This document shows, piece by piece, positions 33,112 to 44,470 of a stretch of 64,000 bases of DNA. Made by a program: the position numbers and the translations under genes. The stretch covers positions 4,950,415 to 5,014,414 of the forward strand of contig JAKSZU010000008.1 of assembly GCA_026018925.1 (NCBI GenBank), read 5' to 3'. Within the stretch, counting starts at the first letter, position 1. Each line of letters opens with the position of its first letter. Below the pieces are notes generated by a model that was not told the origin of the DNA, searched no databases, and saw only the letters and a list, made by a program, of their open reading frames with translations. The stretch is from Tupaia tana. Its lineage: Eukaryota > Chordata > Mammalia > Scandentia > Tupaiidae.

Positions 33112-33367
33112 CCTAGTCCGGCAGGAGGTGTGGAGTTTAAGGTGCTGGATCCCACATGGCTTACTGCACTGTTCGAATCTCTGGCCTAGCTTCTTGCTGG
33201 ATGCATGTGTGTTTGAGCCCAAAAACCCGAGAGAAGAATGGAGGAGATGGGATTTTATTGTGACCACCTGCCCCCGGATCTCCCACGGATGCTGTGTTAC
33301 TTTCCCTCTCTTTTTCTCTCTAGTGAGTCAACACTCCCTATAAGAAAACTAAAAACAAACAAACAAA
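33112..33367 (+). mobile_element. tRNA-derived SINE, type B
   Basis: 'ggcaggaggtgtggagtttaaggtgctggatcccacatgg', 'gttcgaatctctgg', CT tract, 'ccctataagaaaactaaaaac'. A likely target duplication, CTCCTTCCT, lies on both sides. Confidence 0.85.
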
Positions 33368-34600
33368 ACCTCCTCCTTCCTCTGAAGTCTTTGGTTATGT
33401 CTCTCCCAGCTGCTTTCTAACTCATGTCTGCCAACAACACTGAACCAGGGAGGGTTCTACCTCTGACCTCACTGTGTCACTTCATCCACCTCACCTCCTT
33501 GGGCAGCTGCGTCCTTCTCTGGTGCAGGTGCCAGGTGGCCTGAAGCCTCCTCCCTGCAGTGTCTCGCCTGTCCTCAGATCCTGTTTCTTGCATGTAGGGT
33601 CCTTCAACTTAGCGCCTCACTTCTGGCCTGCTGCCCAAAACAGCCTTCTTTTGGTGCATTATCTCGCCTCCTCCTCTCATGCCTGAAAGCCAAAAGTGAG
33701 TATAGAAAGGTCAGCAGATTTGGGATAAATGAAGAAAATTTAAAATTGACCATGGAGAGTCCTTCGGAGAACTGAGAGGATTTTTGAGTTTGCCAGGTAG
33801 GAGAGCACGTAAATTGGTCACAGCGTTACGGCTGTGTGTGTAGACCAGCTGGCCAGTGTTTACCTTTCCCGGGTTTTCTGTTGACCCATCTTTCATTTGA
33901 AGAAAGGAATGAGAAGGGAGGAAGGGACCATAGCGTCATCTGAACAGGGGAATCCAGAAAAAAAAAAGCTAAAGTGACACAAAGGGAGAAGTAGACTTAG
34001 AACTCAGAACTCACTTGCCCAACTCCCCTGCCATTTTCTCTTTATACTTTTACTGGGTGCCAAAAAACAAAAAACAAACAAACAAAAAAATCCTGCTTCT
34101 TAAATAGCTACTATAGTCCAGCTTGTTACAAACCACCCAGAACAAATTGTCAGGAACCTACTGGAACTGCAGGAATTCCTACTCCCCTTACCCTTCAGTC
34201 GATGTCACATGGCGGCACCACGGCCCTTCCCCGACCACACAGAGCAGGGGGCAGCCCTACTTATCAAATCAGACAAGGCGCTGGCAGGTCCGGAACACAC
34301 TGAACCAGGTCCCAGCAAGGAAGGCAAGCGAGGATGCTCTGCTCCTCCCTGGTTCGAGGGGTGAGAGGGGAAAGCCTGTCCTCCCCCAGATCAGGAGGTG
34401 AAACAGAGATGCCTGTCCCGCCCCTCAAGACTAGACCAGGGATTTGGTGGGGACGCCAGGCCTCGTGGTCCCCTTTGCTTTCATCTAGAAATAGGTAACC
34501 AGATCTCAAGCATAGGCTTATCTGCTTTTGGAGCACTGCTTGGCCTCAATAGGAATTAGAATACCAGAATAAAACCAAAGCCCTTTCTCATACAACTAAG
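33368..34600. other. Probable ERV leader or decayed internal sequence; no clear gene
   Basis: Lies between the SINE and the gag-like fragment. 34100-34460 may be decayed gag matrix or linker coding, but I see no diagnostic motif. Confidence 0.3.
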
Positions 34601-34602
34601 AT

Positions 34603-34775
34603 GGATAACGACTTGGAAAAGTTCTCAGATGACCCTGGAAAGTATAGAGGACTTTCAAGGATACACAGCAGGATTTCAGCGCTCACAGGCCTTTGATCTG
34701 TCCTGCAGAGATGTGAAAGCCATACTGGGACAAACATTACCTGACACAGAAAAGGGTGCTGTAGGAGGCGCCTGG
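34603..34775 (+). pseudogene. Class I endogenous retrovirus gag (capsid) fragment
   Basis: Across two frames the stretch keeps the capsid-type motif LEKFSDDPGKY followed by a diverged 'AFDLSCRDV' and 'LGQTLPDTEK'. These are the landmarks of gammaretrovirus-like Gag capsid (compare the family pattern F..DP..Y..L..FDLTW.DV..LL.QTL...E). The reading frame shifts between the first motif and the second, and no zinc-knuckle or pol domain is visible downstream. It is a decayed fossil with no coding capacity. Confidence 0.75.
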
Positions 34776-35538
34776 ATCTGGGGACACCCGCTACTCAGCA
34801 GGACACACCGTGGTCCCTGTGGGCCCCTCTTCAGCAATGACAATGGAAAGAGAGGAAGGAAAGTGGTCACTCCCCTTCTGCATGGAAGAGGAACTAAAGG
34901 CTACCAGGATTAAGCCCACTGAGACTCAGAGGCCTCTGCATTGCCCAGGGGCCTAATGAGGACCGAGGACATTCCTGCAAAAGCTACAGCAGGCCATGGG
35001 CAAGCACGCGTCGTAGGGCCAGAGGCCACGAGGAAAGCTCATCTGAAGGACAGGTTACTCAGGTTGGTACAGAGCCTGCTGCTGCCACCTCGGCCTTTAA
35101 AAACAGGGGTGAGGAGGAAGAGGAAGTGAGCTCCAGATGGGGACAAATGCAAAGAGAAGACGCGGCCAACCACTGGCTGCCTTACAGGCCCTGCCACCAG
35201 CCGGACTGCAACGTCGCTCTGTGTATCCCGCCCCTGACTGTCCCTGGCCCTGGGCGGCGCCTCTTTTTCCATAACGTATTTACCACCTTGAAATGAGCCG
35301 ACTAAGCAATTGAACTAATTCCCTTCCTCACTGGCCTCAGATCACCCAGGGCTACCACAGAGTAGCGGGTGTGACCTGTGGTCCCCGCCTCTCTAGTCCT
35401 CCACAGCCAACACTGACGCTAACTCAGGGCGTGGACTCTAACAAGGTCCTGGAGGCCAGGAACCCTCATGGTCACAGTGTTGCCAAACTGCTGTGCCTTC
35501 GACCTGCTCATGCAGGAAATGGGACAGTCCGCGTGATG

Positions 35539-35540
<2 letters not shown>
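34776..35540 (+). other. Sequence downstream of the gag fragment, decayed
   Basis: Probably further decayed retroviral internal sequence, inferred from position only. I found no protease or reverse transcriptase motif. Confidence 0.3.

Positions 35541-35571
<31 letters not shown>
35541..35571. repeat. Poly(A) run, 31 bp
   Basis: An uninterrupted A31 that is not preceded by any SINE body I recognise. It may be the tail of an unrecognised retrocopy inserted in the ERV district. Confidence 0.9.
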
Positions 35572-35573
<2 letters not shown>

Positions 35574-36744
35574 AGAATTTACTCAGAAAGTTTATGAATA
35601 AATGAAACAAGTACAAGGACACACTTATCATTGTTACTCCAAGCAGCTTCATAAACAGGCCGTGAGGAGAGGAAAAGCTGGTCCTGGTTCTCCTGGGTGC
35701 TCCAACTGAGGGTGTCCTGGTCCAGACTCAGGAGGCATTATTTCAAGAAAAAAAAGTTTATTGAGTAAAAGCTCCTGGGTGTCTGTCTGAAGCCAGAGGC
35801 TCTTCAGCCAGCATTCCAGGAAAGAGGGGCCCCTTGTACAGGGTAGTCGGGCTATTCCGGGAGACTACGCGTGGCTGACGTGCAGGGGCACAGGCACGGT
35901 GGGGTAAGCACGCAGACACTTCATGGGTTTGTTCCATCCCTGGAGTTAGACCTCAGTGCTCGCTCTGTGTCACTGTCTCCTCCACCCGGGGCCAGTGTGA
36001 CCTCGCAGCAGCAGCACCTGGAATGCGGGCTCCAGCCAAGGCCAGGTCTGCCGAGGTCAGCCTTGACTCCTTGCCAGCCCTGAAGTGACACCAGGTGGTG
36101 CTCAGGAGAGCTTTACTGTGTGTGACCTGAAGGTGGACCCTGCTCGGGCCTCGACACCATCCTTAGGGCTGCACCCCTGTGTGCAATCCACTTGCTACAT
36201 GTGACTTCTCCAGGCTGCAGTCTATCAGGCCAGCAGTAAACTGAGAATATCAGCTGATTTCTAGCCAAAAATCCATCTATAAGGGACCGCTGGACCTCCT
36301 GAGCGAGTCACCCCACTGGGAGCAGACTCGCCTGACGGTCAGCAAGAGCTGGAGCCCTGAACCCCACCTTATCTCCCCCCCCCCCCAGCAAAAAGCAGCT
36401 AGTGGTTTTCTCTGTCCCGGTGCTCAAACAAATGCAGGCTTCACGCTTGAGGGGAAATGTCGGGGAGCAGCTAACAGAGCAGGGTGAGGCAGGCCTGCCG
36501 CCCACAGATGGGAAGGCCCACCTGGATGGTCTGGCCTGTGGCCCACAGTTCCTGGTAAACAGGCATCAGCCACCTTCAGGGACGGCTCGGCCTTGCCTCC
36601 AGGCCAAATACGCACACTAGGCGGACAGCGTGTCCTAAGTCACCGGGCTCACTACGCGTCAGCACTGACCCCTGCCTCGTGGGCTTTCAGGATGCATTCT
36701 GGAAAAAATGCACAGTAGTGAGGATGAGCAAGCTCATGGCTGTC
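35572..36744. other. Decayed LTR-like or unrecognised sequence
   Basis: A minus-strand AATAAA-type signal lies near 35757-35762 ('gtttattgagtaaaagc' on the given strand). A C-run is at about 36376-36388. No gene is recognised. Confidence 0.3.
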
Positions 36745-36965
36745 GATCAAAGACGACCCTATGACTAAAGGAGAAGGTCACTCAGGGCAGAGAACGGGAA
36801 AAGACCAGAGTCATGTAAAAGAAATGCATTCAGACATCCCCGGGCTGGCCACTCTGACTCAGCTGGCCTGCTCTCCTTCCTCGGGAACACTTGGTTTTGC
36901 TCAGCCACGCAGAGTCTCCACATTATCTGTGGGCTTCTGTCTTCGGTTCTTTATTGGCAGACACT
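36745..36965. repeat. Repeat shared with 32641-32890, copy 2
   Basis: See copy 1. The two copies bracket the gag-like fragment in the same orientation, as LTRs of one provirus would, but LTR edges cannot be defined. Confidence 0.65.
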
Positions 36966-37798
36966 GAGGACCATGACCAACTAGTAACTCCTTGCTGTCC
37001 TTTGAGACTTCCTAGAGATTTTATTTTATCTTATATTTCATCTGTGCAGGTTGGTGGCTCAGAGCTGGAGGTCCTGCAGTGCTCTGTCCAGGTTACACAG
37101 GAGGTGGGAAGGGAACCCAGGGCCACCAGCTCCTTCCTGCACGTATAGCGTCACTAAGCAGCTCTACGGTGTTCCGGATGAAGAAGGAACCCCAGAAGGT
37201 ATGGGCAAGTCCAACTTGAGTGGAAGTGGAAGTGGAAGTGGTTTGTTTAGAAAAGGTCTTCCCATCGCTCCCTGTAGATGATCCTACTGCACCTGCTCCT
37301 TTCCAGGCACTGTTCACTGTCAGCCCGGGTGCCATGCAAACACGGGAGTGAAGGAGCTAGTGAGGGAGCTAATGAGAGCTCCGAACGTCACATGCAAGCA
37401 TTCTAGTGCCGTGTCCAACCACTTAAGCTCTCAACGGTTGACTTCGGAATAGAATGTATGACCTCACTGCTGGTCACTGGTCTATTCATTTGCTCGATTC
37501 TGAGGGATGACTTGATCAAGGAACAGTGTAGGAAGTTTTAGTTTGTGTTTGTCTGTGTCCTCCCAAAACAAAACTAAAATATCTTACTGTGCTAAAAATA
37601 TGAGTATAAACACTACTGACAAGAATCAGTCATATTATCATAATTAGCTGTAGGAAATACATTGGAATCATTTCAAAGTGAAGGACTGATCAAGGATTTA
37701 CTGTTTTCTTCAAAATAGTTTTGGGAAAAGTTTCAATTTTAATCTATTATTTGTTCAAGAATAATCAGTCTCAATAACTTTATAATAAAATGTTGAAA
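36966..37798. other. Unrecognised sequence
   Basis: A short stretch at about 37080-37130 ('ccaggttacacaggaggtgggaaggg') resembles antisense MIR, but it is too short to call. Confidence 0.35.
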
Positions 37799-38056
37799 CA
37801 GCCCTGTCGCCTACTGGTTAAGGGAACTGGATCCCACATGACTGACTAAAATTTGAACCCCGTCTCTGGTGGCTTGAAAAACATACCAGTCACATGTGCA
37901 CACACGTGAAGAATCCCAGTGGAATGGGGAACTGGAGGGGAAGGGAATTGCAGTATGACCATGCCTCGTGTGGGGGATCACTTCTTTCTTTCTCTCTTTC
38001 TCTCTGTCTTCTCTTTTGATGAGTGCACACACCCTCTGGCAATTGGAAAACAGAAA
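37799..38056 (+). mobile_element. tRNA-derived SINE, type B
   Basis: 'cagccctgtcgcctactggttaagggaactggatcccacatg', 'cttgaaaaacatacc', CT tract, 'cacaccctctggcaattgg'. Confidence 0.85.
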
Positions 38057-39094
38057 ATGTTGAGCAGTTTATGTTAGAACATAAAATAATTAAGACTGGT
38101 AGATTCAGTTTGTGCTGATCCATCAGTCTTTTATCTTCCCCGATTTTGTGCTCACCACGCATTTTCTGAATAAATTTGTATATCTGCTTCCTGGGAATGT
38201 AAGTGTACTTAAAGTTTTTTTTCCTTTCTATACTATATATTTTAAAGTTCTATTTTGGTTTATACACTATTTTCTCATGAATCGTGTCATCAGGAGATCA
38301 TTTAAAGAGAGTAATCAACTTGGAGGAACCTACAACTCCAAGTTTCTGAAATCGAAAGCTGAGGACTTTAGACACTAGACCAGGCCACCCATCAGCAAAA
38401 TGCCACCTCCAGAAACTAGGCTTAGTGCCCAGCAGATGCCCAGGAGAACACCCCTCTGGTCTTCTCTGCAGCTTTGCTGTCCACGTGTGGCCCGTCCGCA
38501 GAACCCTCTCAGTTAGCAGTGTGGACAAACAGCATGGCCAGAATTTTCAAACCTCAAGTCAAATGGTCATTCTCTAAGACCGCAGCTATCCACAGTTACT
38601 GAAGAAAGTGCACATTGCAGCTGAGCATGGTAACATCATTTAGGACATTCTCCCTCATCTATATCATCTGTTTCAGTGAGTCCACTGTAAATTTCACATG
38701 CTCTGTGCTGGTGTTATTCCAGACCCGTGTGGTATTGAGGGCTCCTGTGACGCCTTTGTCACCACCTCATCTACTTCTCATCTGTCTGCAGAACTCTCCA
38801 TTTGAAGGCTTCACTGCCTTTTCTTCTCTATCCACGTTTCCCAAGAAAAATAAAACACTTTATCTAGAAAATCAAATCAGCCTATCAAATGAATTATAGA
38901 TACTTTATTTTATTAGAAGTCAAAAAAGAACTCGGCCTAGTAAATTGTATGCATGCAGCTGTGCCTGTGGTAACATTCTGACATGAACTATCAGGGCCTG
39001 CTTACTCTGGTAAGCCCTTACAAGTCAAGCCTCTAATTTAGTTGTGGTTTTTGGTAATTTTTAAAAAATTATTTTTACTTTTATATGTTGTGTC
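38057..39094. other. Unrecognised sequence, 1 kb
   Basis: No supported gene. AT-rich at 38160-38290. Confidence 0.4.
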
Positions 39095-39290
39095 ATTGGT
39101 TAATGTCAGGAACAAGGCTCTGGAATCAGGCTGACTGAATTCAAATCTCTCTGGATAATTTCAGCTCATTACTATCCCCTGGGCCAGAATTTTTAAAATC
39201 TGGGCCTGCTGATAACAGGATCCAGCACACAGGAGGACAGTCAAGGTGACACGAGATACTACAGAGGACGAGGGCTCTGTGCGAGACTAA
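39095..39290 (+). mobile_element. MIR (ancient tRNA-SINE)
   Basis: 'tggttaatgtcaggaacaaggctctggaatcaggctgactgaattcaaatc' follows the 5' half of the MIR consensus. The 3' half is very diverged. Confidence 0.7.
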
Positions 39291-39329
39291 TAACTGCAAG
39301 TTATTTTATTCTCTTTTTTTCTTTTATTC

Positions 39330-39557
39330 AATTTTTCTCATAGGGCATGAACACTCAGCATAGAGAGAGAGAAAGGGAGAAATCAACCGCTAGAGAGGAT
39401 GGCCATATCACAATCCCTTCTCTGTTCTCCTCTCAGGATTTTCAACATGTACACACGTGGCTGGCCTGGGGTATTCAAGCCACTGGGTCCAGACCTTGAA
39501 CCGTGCCGTCAGCCATGTGGGATCCAACACCTAATCACTATGCCACCTGCTTGCCCC
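39330..39557 (-). mobile_element. tRNA-derived SINE, type B
   Basis: Minus-strand head 'ggggcaagcaggtggcatagtg', 'gcttgaatacccc' and a body complement. The left end carries the complement of 'gccctatgagaaaaa'. Confidence 0.85.
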
Positions 39558-39759
39558 AATTTTATCCTTGTTATTATTGGACAAAGATAGATAATTACAG
39601 TACAAAGTTACTCAGTTGCAGATTTAAATCAATGCATTCCAATGATTTCCACCATTACTTTTTTGGTCTTAACAGATATTGCACATATTTGGGTAATTCA
39701 ATAATTGCAAGGGTGGAATATTTACTATGGAATTCCTTAAGAATAAAAAGTAATGAAAG

Positions 39760-39837
39760 GGGCCAGCAAGTGGTGTGGTGGTTAAGGTGCTGGAATTCCC
39801 ACATGGCCGACCATGGTTCCAGTCCTGGACCTGGCGG

Positions 39838-39900
<63 letters not shown>

Positions 39901-39972
39901 TTCTCTGGCAAAACTCATTTGAAAATAATAATAATAATAATAATAAATAAAGCTAAATAAATTTTAAAAAAT
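39760..39972 (+). mobile_element. tRNA-derived SINE, type B, body deleted, (CT)n expanded
   Basis: The tRNA-like head ('ggggccagcaagtggtgtggtggttaaggtgctgg'..'ggcggctt') joins directly to a CT tract, so most of the tRNA-unrelated body is missing. The tail is (AAT)n. Target duplication AAAAGTAATGAAAG on both sides. Confidence 0.85.
39840..39897. repeat. (CT)28 microsatellite inside a SINE
   Basis: About 57 bp of uninterrupted CT, grown from the SINE's CT-rich tail. Confidence 0.95.
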
Positions 39973-40097
39973 TTTTAAAAAAAGTAATGAAAGACAGTGA
40001 GGAATGGGGTGGGAGAAGAGAATGGAGAAAGATAGCAAGAGAACAAATAGAGAGGCATGACATTAGTAGGACACAGAAATGGTTTATTGCCTGTTTT

Positions 40098-40378
40098 TTT
40101 GGTTTTTTTTTTGGTTTTTTTTTTTTTGAGAGGTTTTCCGCTATAGGGCACATGCGCTCGCCAGACAGACAGAGAGAGACAGACAAATGGAAAGTGAGAA
40201 ATCACCCCCCAGGGGGGATGGCCACACCGCAATCCCCTCTCCTCCATTCTCCTCTCGGGATCTTGAACACGCACGCACATGCGCCCAGCGTGAGTTTAAG
40301 CCACTGGGTCCAGGACTCGAACCGCGGTTGACTACATGGGAGTCCAGCGACATAGCCATTTCGCTAACTGCTGGTCCC
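40098..40378 (-). mobile_element. tRNA-derived SINE, type A
   Basis: Complete minus-strand CpG-rich copy with the CCCCCCAGGGGGG block. Target duplication TATTRCCT around the insertion in the L1 3' end. Confidence 0.9.
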
Positions 40379-40698
40379 TATTACCTCTTGATAACATGTA
40401 TAGTATTCTCAACTGGACTGGTCTGAGAAGTATTTCATGTTGGATAAAGTCTTTTTACAAGCAAAGTGAGAAATGGTGATTGTTTAAAAAAATGATTGGA
40501 ATAATAATAATAATAGTAATACTCTGGAAATATAAAAAGCTATTGGAAGATGAAAAGGGGATTTTAATGTCTCTGTATTGACTGACATGCATGGTATTCC
40601 TTCTGGAAAAATGAAACGTAATGCACTGTAAAGTCATATGTGAGTCAATGTAATATAAGCACGATTATGATGCTAATAAATAGAAAAATATTTTTTTA

Positions 40699-41265
40699 AA
40701 AAAGTAATGAGTATAACTGATCAATTATGTGCTTAACAGATGCCCTTTTTGTGTACTGGAATGGAGGACATTTTGTTTTCCCTGCAAAGCTTTCTCTATT
40801 ATTTACAAATTTCCATCTATTTTGTTGTTTCTTATTTTCTTCTAAACAAATACCAAAGAAAATGCCTGAGACAGCTGGGATTATTACTCTAATTTGAGAG
40901 ACAGAAAAGCATAGTCCTCACAAAATGAGCTTCACAGAAACTTCGCCCTGGCAAATGAATGTAATTTCAACACGGAGGAATTATAATAGGGAGGATCCCT
41001 CTGGGTGTCTAGTGCACCTCAGGTGCCTCTGCCGGTATTTGAACAATAAATCTCAGCAGGACCCAGCGTAGGAGAAAAGCTACGGAGAGAGTGACCACAG
41101 AAAGTGAAGCTCCTTTTTCTTTGAAAAGTTAATCTAAGGATGCATTTTTGATTCAATTAATATAAGTGATCTCATATTCAAAAAAAAAAGCCATAAAATG
41201 AATTTCATGTTTATATATTATTCATTGTGTGAATGAAGAATTGAAATTTGGTGGGTATTGTGAAG
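40699..41265. other. Unrecognised sequence
   Basis: No supported feature. Confidence 0.4.
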
Positions 41266-41450
41266 CAGTAACAACCCTTTATCTGTCTCTGTCTCACTCT
41301 TTGCCTCTCTGTCTCTGTCACTATCATTGTCTCTGTCTTTTTCTTTCTTAATTTACTTATCTATACACATATATGTGCTCTCTGGCACTCTCTCTCTCTC
41401 TCTCTCTCGTCTCGCTCTCTCTTTCTCTCACTCTCTCACACATACACACA
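41266..41450. repeat. CT-rich low-complexity tract
   Basis: Long run of TCTC/TGTC repeats, possibly an expanded SINE tail. No head is recognisable upstream. Confidence 0.8.
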
Positions 41451-41529
41451 CTTACTAGAGACTGAGTGAGCTATAATTAGTTTCCAGGAAAGTATCCTTA
41501 GCCTACATCTGCAAGTAAACGTAGTTTCT

Positions 41530-41796
41530 TCTTTTTTTCTTTTCAGAGAGATTTTTCACTATAAAGCCTGTGAACTCTCCAGAGAGACAGAGAGAAACAG
41601 AGACAGAAAGTGAGAAATCACCCTCCAGGGGGATGACCATGCTGCAATCCTTTCTCCTCCATTCTCCCTCCCGTCGAGATTTTGAGCATGCATGCACACA
41701 TGCCCACATGAGTTTTAAGCCAGAGAGTCCAGGACTCAAACCGCAGTTGACTAGGTGGGAGTCCAGCAACATAACCATTATGCCATCTGCTGGTCC
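41530..41796 (-). mobile_element. tRNA-derived SINE, type A
   Basis: Minus-strand head GGACCAGCAGATGGCATAATGG, B-box-like 'gtttgagtcctgg' and tail complement 'agagagatttttcactata'. Confidence 0.9.
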
Positions 41797-41947
41797 ACTA
41801 AGCATTGTTTGTTTCTGACATTAACTAAGGAAACAGCTGCTAAACATGTCTTCTGTGAGAACAAGTCATTTAAAGGAAAGGTAGACCATCACTTAAAAAA
41901 AAAAGTTCTTAGCCCAAGTCTTGAATACTGTAAAGGAAAGCATATAT

Positions 41948-42209
41948 GGGAACCAGCAGTTAGTGTAATGGCTATGTCGCTGGACTCCCATGTAGTCGAC
42001 CGCGGTTCCCGTCCCAGACCCAGTGGCTTAAAACTCATGCCGGGCGCGTGTGCGTGTGTGCCCAAGATCCCGAGAGGAGAATGGAGGAGAAGGGATTGCA
42101 GCATGACCATCCCCCCTGGGAGGTGATTTCTCGCTTTCTGTATCTATGTCTCTCTCTGTCTGGCGAGCACATGCGCCCTATAGCGAAAACCTCTAAAAAA
42201 AAAAAAAAA
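41948..42209 (+). mobile_element. tRNA-derived SINE, type A
   Basis: CpG-rich complete copy. Short duplication GCATATAT / GCGTATAT around it. Confidence 0.9.
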
Positions 42210-43234
42210 GCGTATATAAAGATCATTTTGTGGTCACTTTAGTATTAGTTTGTGATTTCCAAGGAAAGTCAAAAACAATTTCATATTATAAAACAAATAA
42301 GCCTGCCTAGTTTTCAATGCTTTCGGTATGATACTTGGCCGACAGTCTACTTCACATATCAATCTTTGTCATCCAATCCATGCCATCCTTCAGATCACAA
42401 AGAATCAATTTATAGAGTGTTTCTTCTCTAATTTTTCCTATCCTGTAAAAGCATATCCCCATCTATGATACAAACAGCTACTTCCCAGATAAAGAGTGAT
42501 GGGGTTTTGAAATGCTGTCTCTCTGTCAAGATTTACACACACGCACACACCTTCACCATTCTGAATGGAGGCTTGGACTCTTCTACACTAGGCTACTGGA
42601 GAGGGTAGGCGGCCATTTCACAACAAAGAAAGACTCTCAGGGTATAGTTATGATGATTTTTTCTTTTTTTGCCTTTTCGTTTTTGATAGAGAGAGCATTA
42701 GATTAGTTAAAACGTCTAGACTGGAAATAAACCACACATTTAAGGCTGAATGCACATGACTCAGGCCGTGATGGCTTTAAGTGGCACACTAACATACGAG
42801 GCCCACTTTCTCGTTCATGCCCTTGACCGCCCAGACACGTGGACGTCTGTGCTGTCCCCTAGGGCTCCGCGGCTTTCAGCTGTGTGTGCCCCACCTGACT
42901 TCCTGCCTCGCCCAGTGCTCACCTTTCTTGCTTTAGATGTCATGAGGGTTGGTCACAAGCCTTCCTTAACGGCCCCCATACATCTGTGAATTCAGGGCGC
43001 ATCAGCTGCTTCTCCCACCCCTCTATTTTGGATCCTTGACTGATGCCCATTCTTGTGGGTCTTGAAGTTATTGGAAGATGCCTTACCGCGGGTCTCCAGA
43101 GCTCACGTTCAGGGGTCTCAGAGACCCCGCTCTTCGGTTTGGAGATTCCATGCCATCTACATTCACTGCCTTTCTCTCTGTAAATGATATACAGATTGAC
43201 ATCTTAGATTGCAAATTGGTTACATCCCGTAAAG
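42210..43234. other. Unrecognised sequence, 1 kb
   Basis: No supported gene or repeat. Confidence 0.4.
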
Positions 43235-43460
43235 CCCATTCAGGGGCAGGCCCCGGCACCTGGTGGTTGAATTGGCCCCACAATTCAAATCCCAGCCCTG
43301 GCAGCAAGTATGTGAGTCCCAGACCCTGACCAGATGGAGACACCAAGGAGAAGTGATTTCAGAGTGACACGCTGCCTGGGGGAGTGCTCTCTCCCTCACA
43401 CTTTCTCTGTCTCTCTCCAGAGAGCACACGTGCCCTCGAGCAAATTTTAAAAAGGAAATA
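43235..43460 (+). mobile_element. tRNA-derived SINE, type B
   Basis: 'ggcaggccccggcacctggtggttgaattgg', 'aattcaaatcccagccctggc', CT tract, 'cacgtgccctcgagcaaattttaaaaag'. Confidence 0.85.
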
Positions 43461-43843
43461 CTGTTCAAGCAGAAGTAGGAACTATTTATTTGCTTCCAGT
43501 ATGATCTTATTTTATCTTCTGTGGCCAATTGCCCCACAGGTCTGAAGAGCTTTTAAGAATCTTTTTCTTGTTTCTCAAAATACAAAAACATTCACTAATG
43601 TCTGTATTCCTATTGTGCGAGTCAGAGAAGACACCCACATGACAGACACGCTGAGTGCCTAAGACTTGCCATCGAGTCAGTCCAGGTGCCTAGTACTTCC
43701 CCTAGGGTAGCTGCTTACCCAGGGGACTGTTTAGTCCCAAACAAAACGCTGCTTCCCACAAGGCCACCAGGCATTTTCTTTGCTAACCCAATTGTAACTG
43801 GAGAGACAATCATTTATTTTTCAAGAGAATTACTCCTTTGACG
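43461..43843. other. Unrecognised sequence
   Basis: No supported feature. Confidence 0.4.
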
Positions 43844-44159
43844 TGTCGGACGACACGACACCCGGTTCTTCCTCACGCAGTCTTTATTCACAGGTTTCCT
43901 TTTTCTTCTTCTTCCTTCTACTTCCCTTTTCCCCCGTATATATAGGATCCTCCCCGGCGGCCCCACCCACAAGTTCCTTCGCCTGTACGTGGCAAGTCCT
44001 GATTGGCTGTCTCTAAAACATGTCCATAGAAGGAGTTGTTTGTAGTACTGGAGACACGCCTCCCTATGCAGCCAACAGCGCCATCTTGGTTCGGCAGCCA
44101 ACGGCAGCGGCCAACATTGACGTATGCTTAACAGCCGCATGTAGACAGAGGAGGTAACA
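43844..44159 (-). mobile_element. Class II (ERVK/IAP-like) solo LTR
   Basis: About 316 bp running TGTTACC..TCCGACA on the minus strand, with canonical TG..CA ends. In order on that strand it has a YY1-like CCAAGATGGC (complement near 44079-44087) and the CCAAT-like 'agccaatcagg'. A TATA box at 43937-43944 and a polyadenylation signal AATAAA at 43883-43888 follow. Length and layout fit betaretrovirus-like LTRs. I see no matching 6-bp target duplication and no internal retroviral sequence beside it. Confidence 0.8.
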
Positions 44160-44212
44160 TACACTGGTATAGATCAGGATTCGTGGATTTTAATACAACA
44201 GTGTATTTCTCT

Positions 44213-44470
44213 TAGAAGTTTATGCATTTCTTCCATGAGCAAAAAAGATGAGGCAGAGAAAGTGAGAGAGTAAGAGAGACAGGCACCCCAGCAGGGTAGG
44301 GTCTTCATGCTGTGATCCGCCCCAGTCCTGGCCAGTCCTGGATCACAGGCACCCAGTGTGGCCGGTGTGCTCAGAGAGGTCCCCAGACATGAACCTTCCC
44401 ACTGAGAGAGCCCCGCAGTGCTCAGTGTTACCGCAGCACGCTGTCCAGCTCCCGGAAACAAGTGCTTCAT
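44213..44470 (-). mobile_element. tRNA-derived SINE, type C, diverged
   Basis: Starts 'gtttatgcatttcttccatgagc', the complement of the type C ending, with body 'aggcaccccagcaggg..ctggatcacaggcaccca'. Confidence 0.65.

Larger units (their letters stand above)
39748..40697 (+). mobile_element. L1 3'UTR-like insertion with nested SINEs
   Basis: L1-3'UTR-like sequence (39985-40097 and 40379-40690) is flanked by AAAAGTAATGA at about 39749 and 40699, a target duplication. The same motif also stands at about 39974, downstream of the first nested SINE. A second SINE (40098-40378, minus) sits inside. Shared landmarks with 35-275 are 'gacacagaaatggtttattgcctg' and 'caactggactggtctgag'. Confidence 0.75.

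Noticed and set aside
34603-35572. An intact retroviral gag or protease gene
   Set aside because: Only short motifs survive, split between frames. No protease active site or zinc knuckle is visible.
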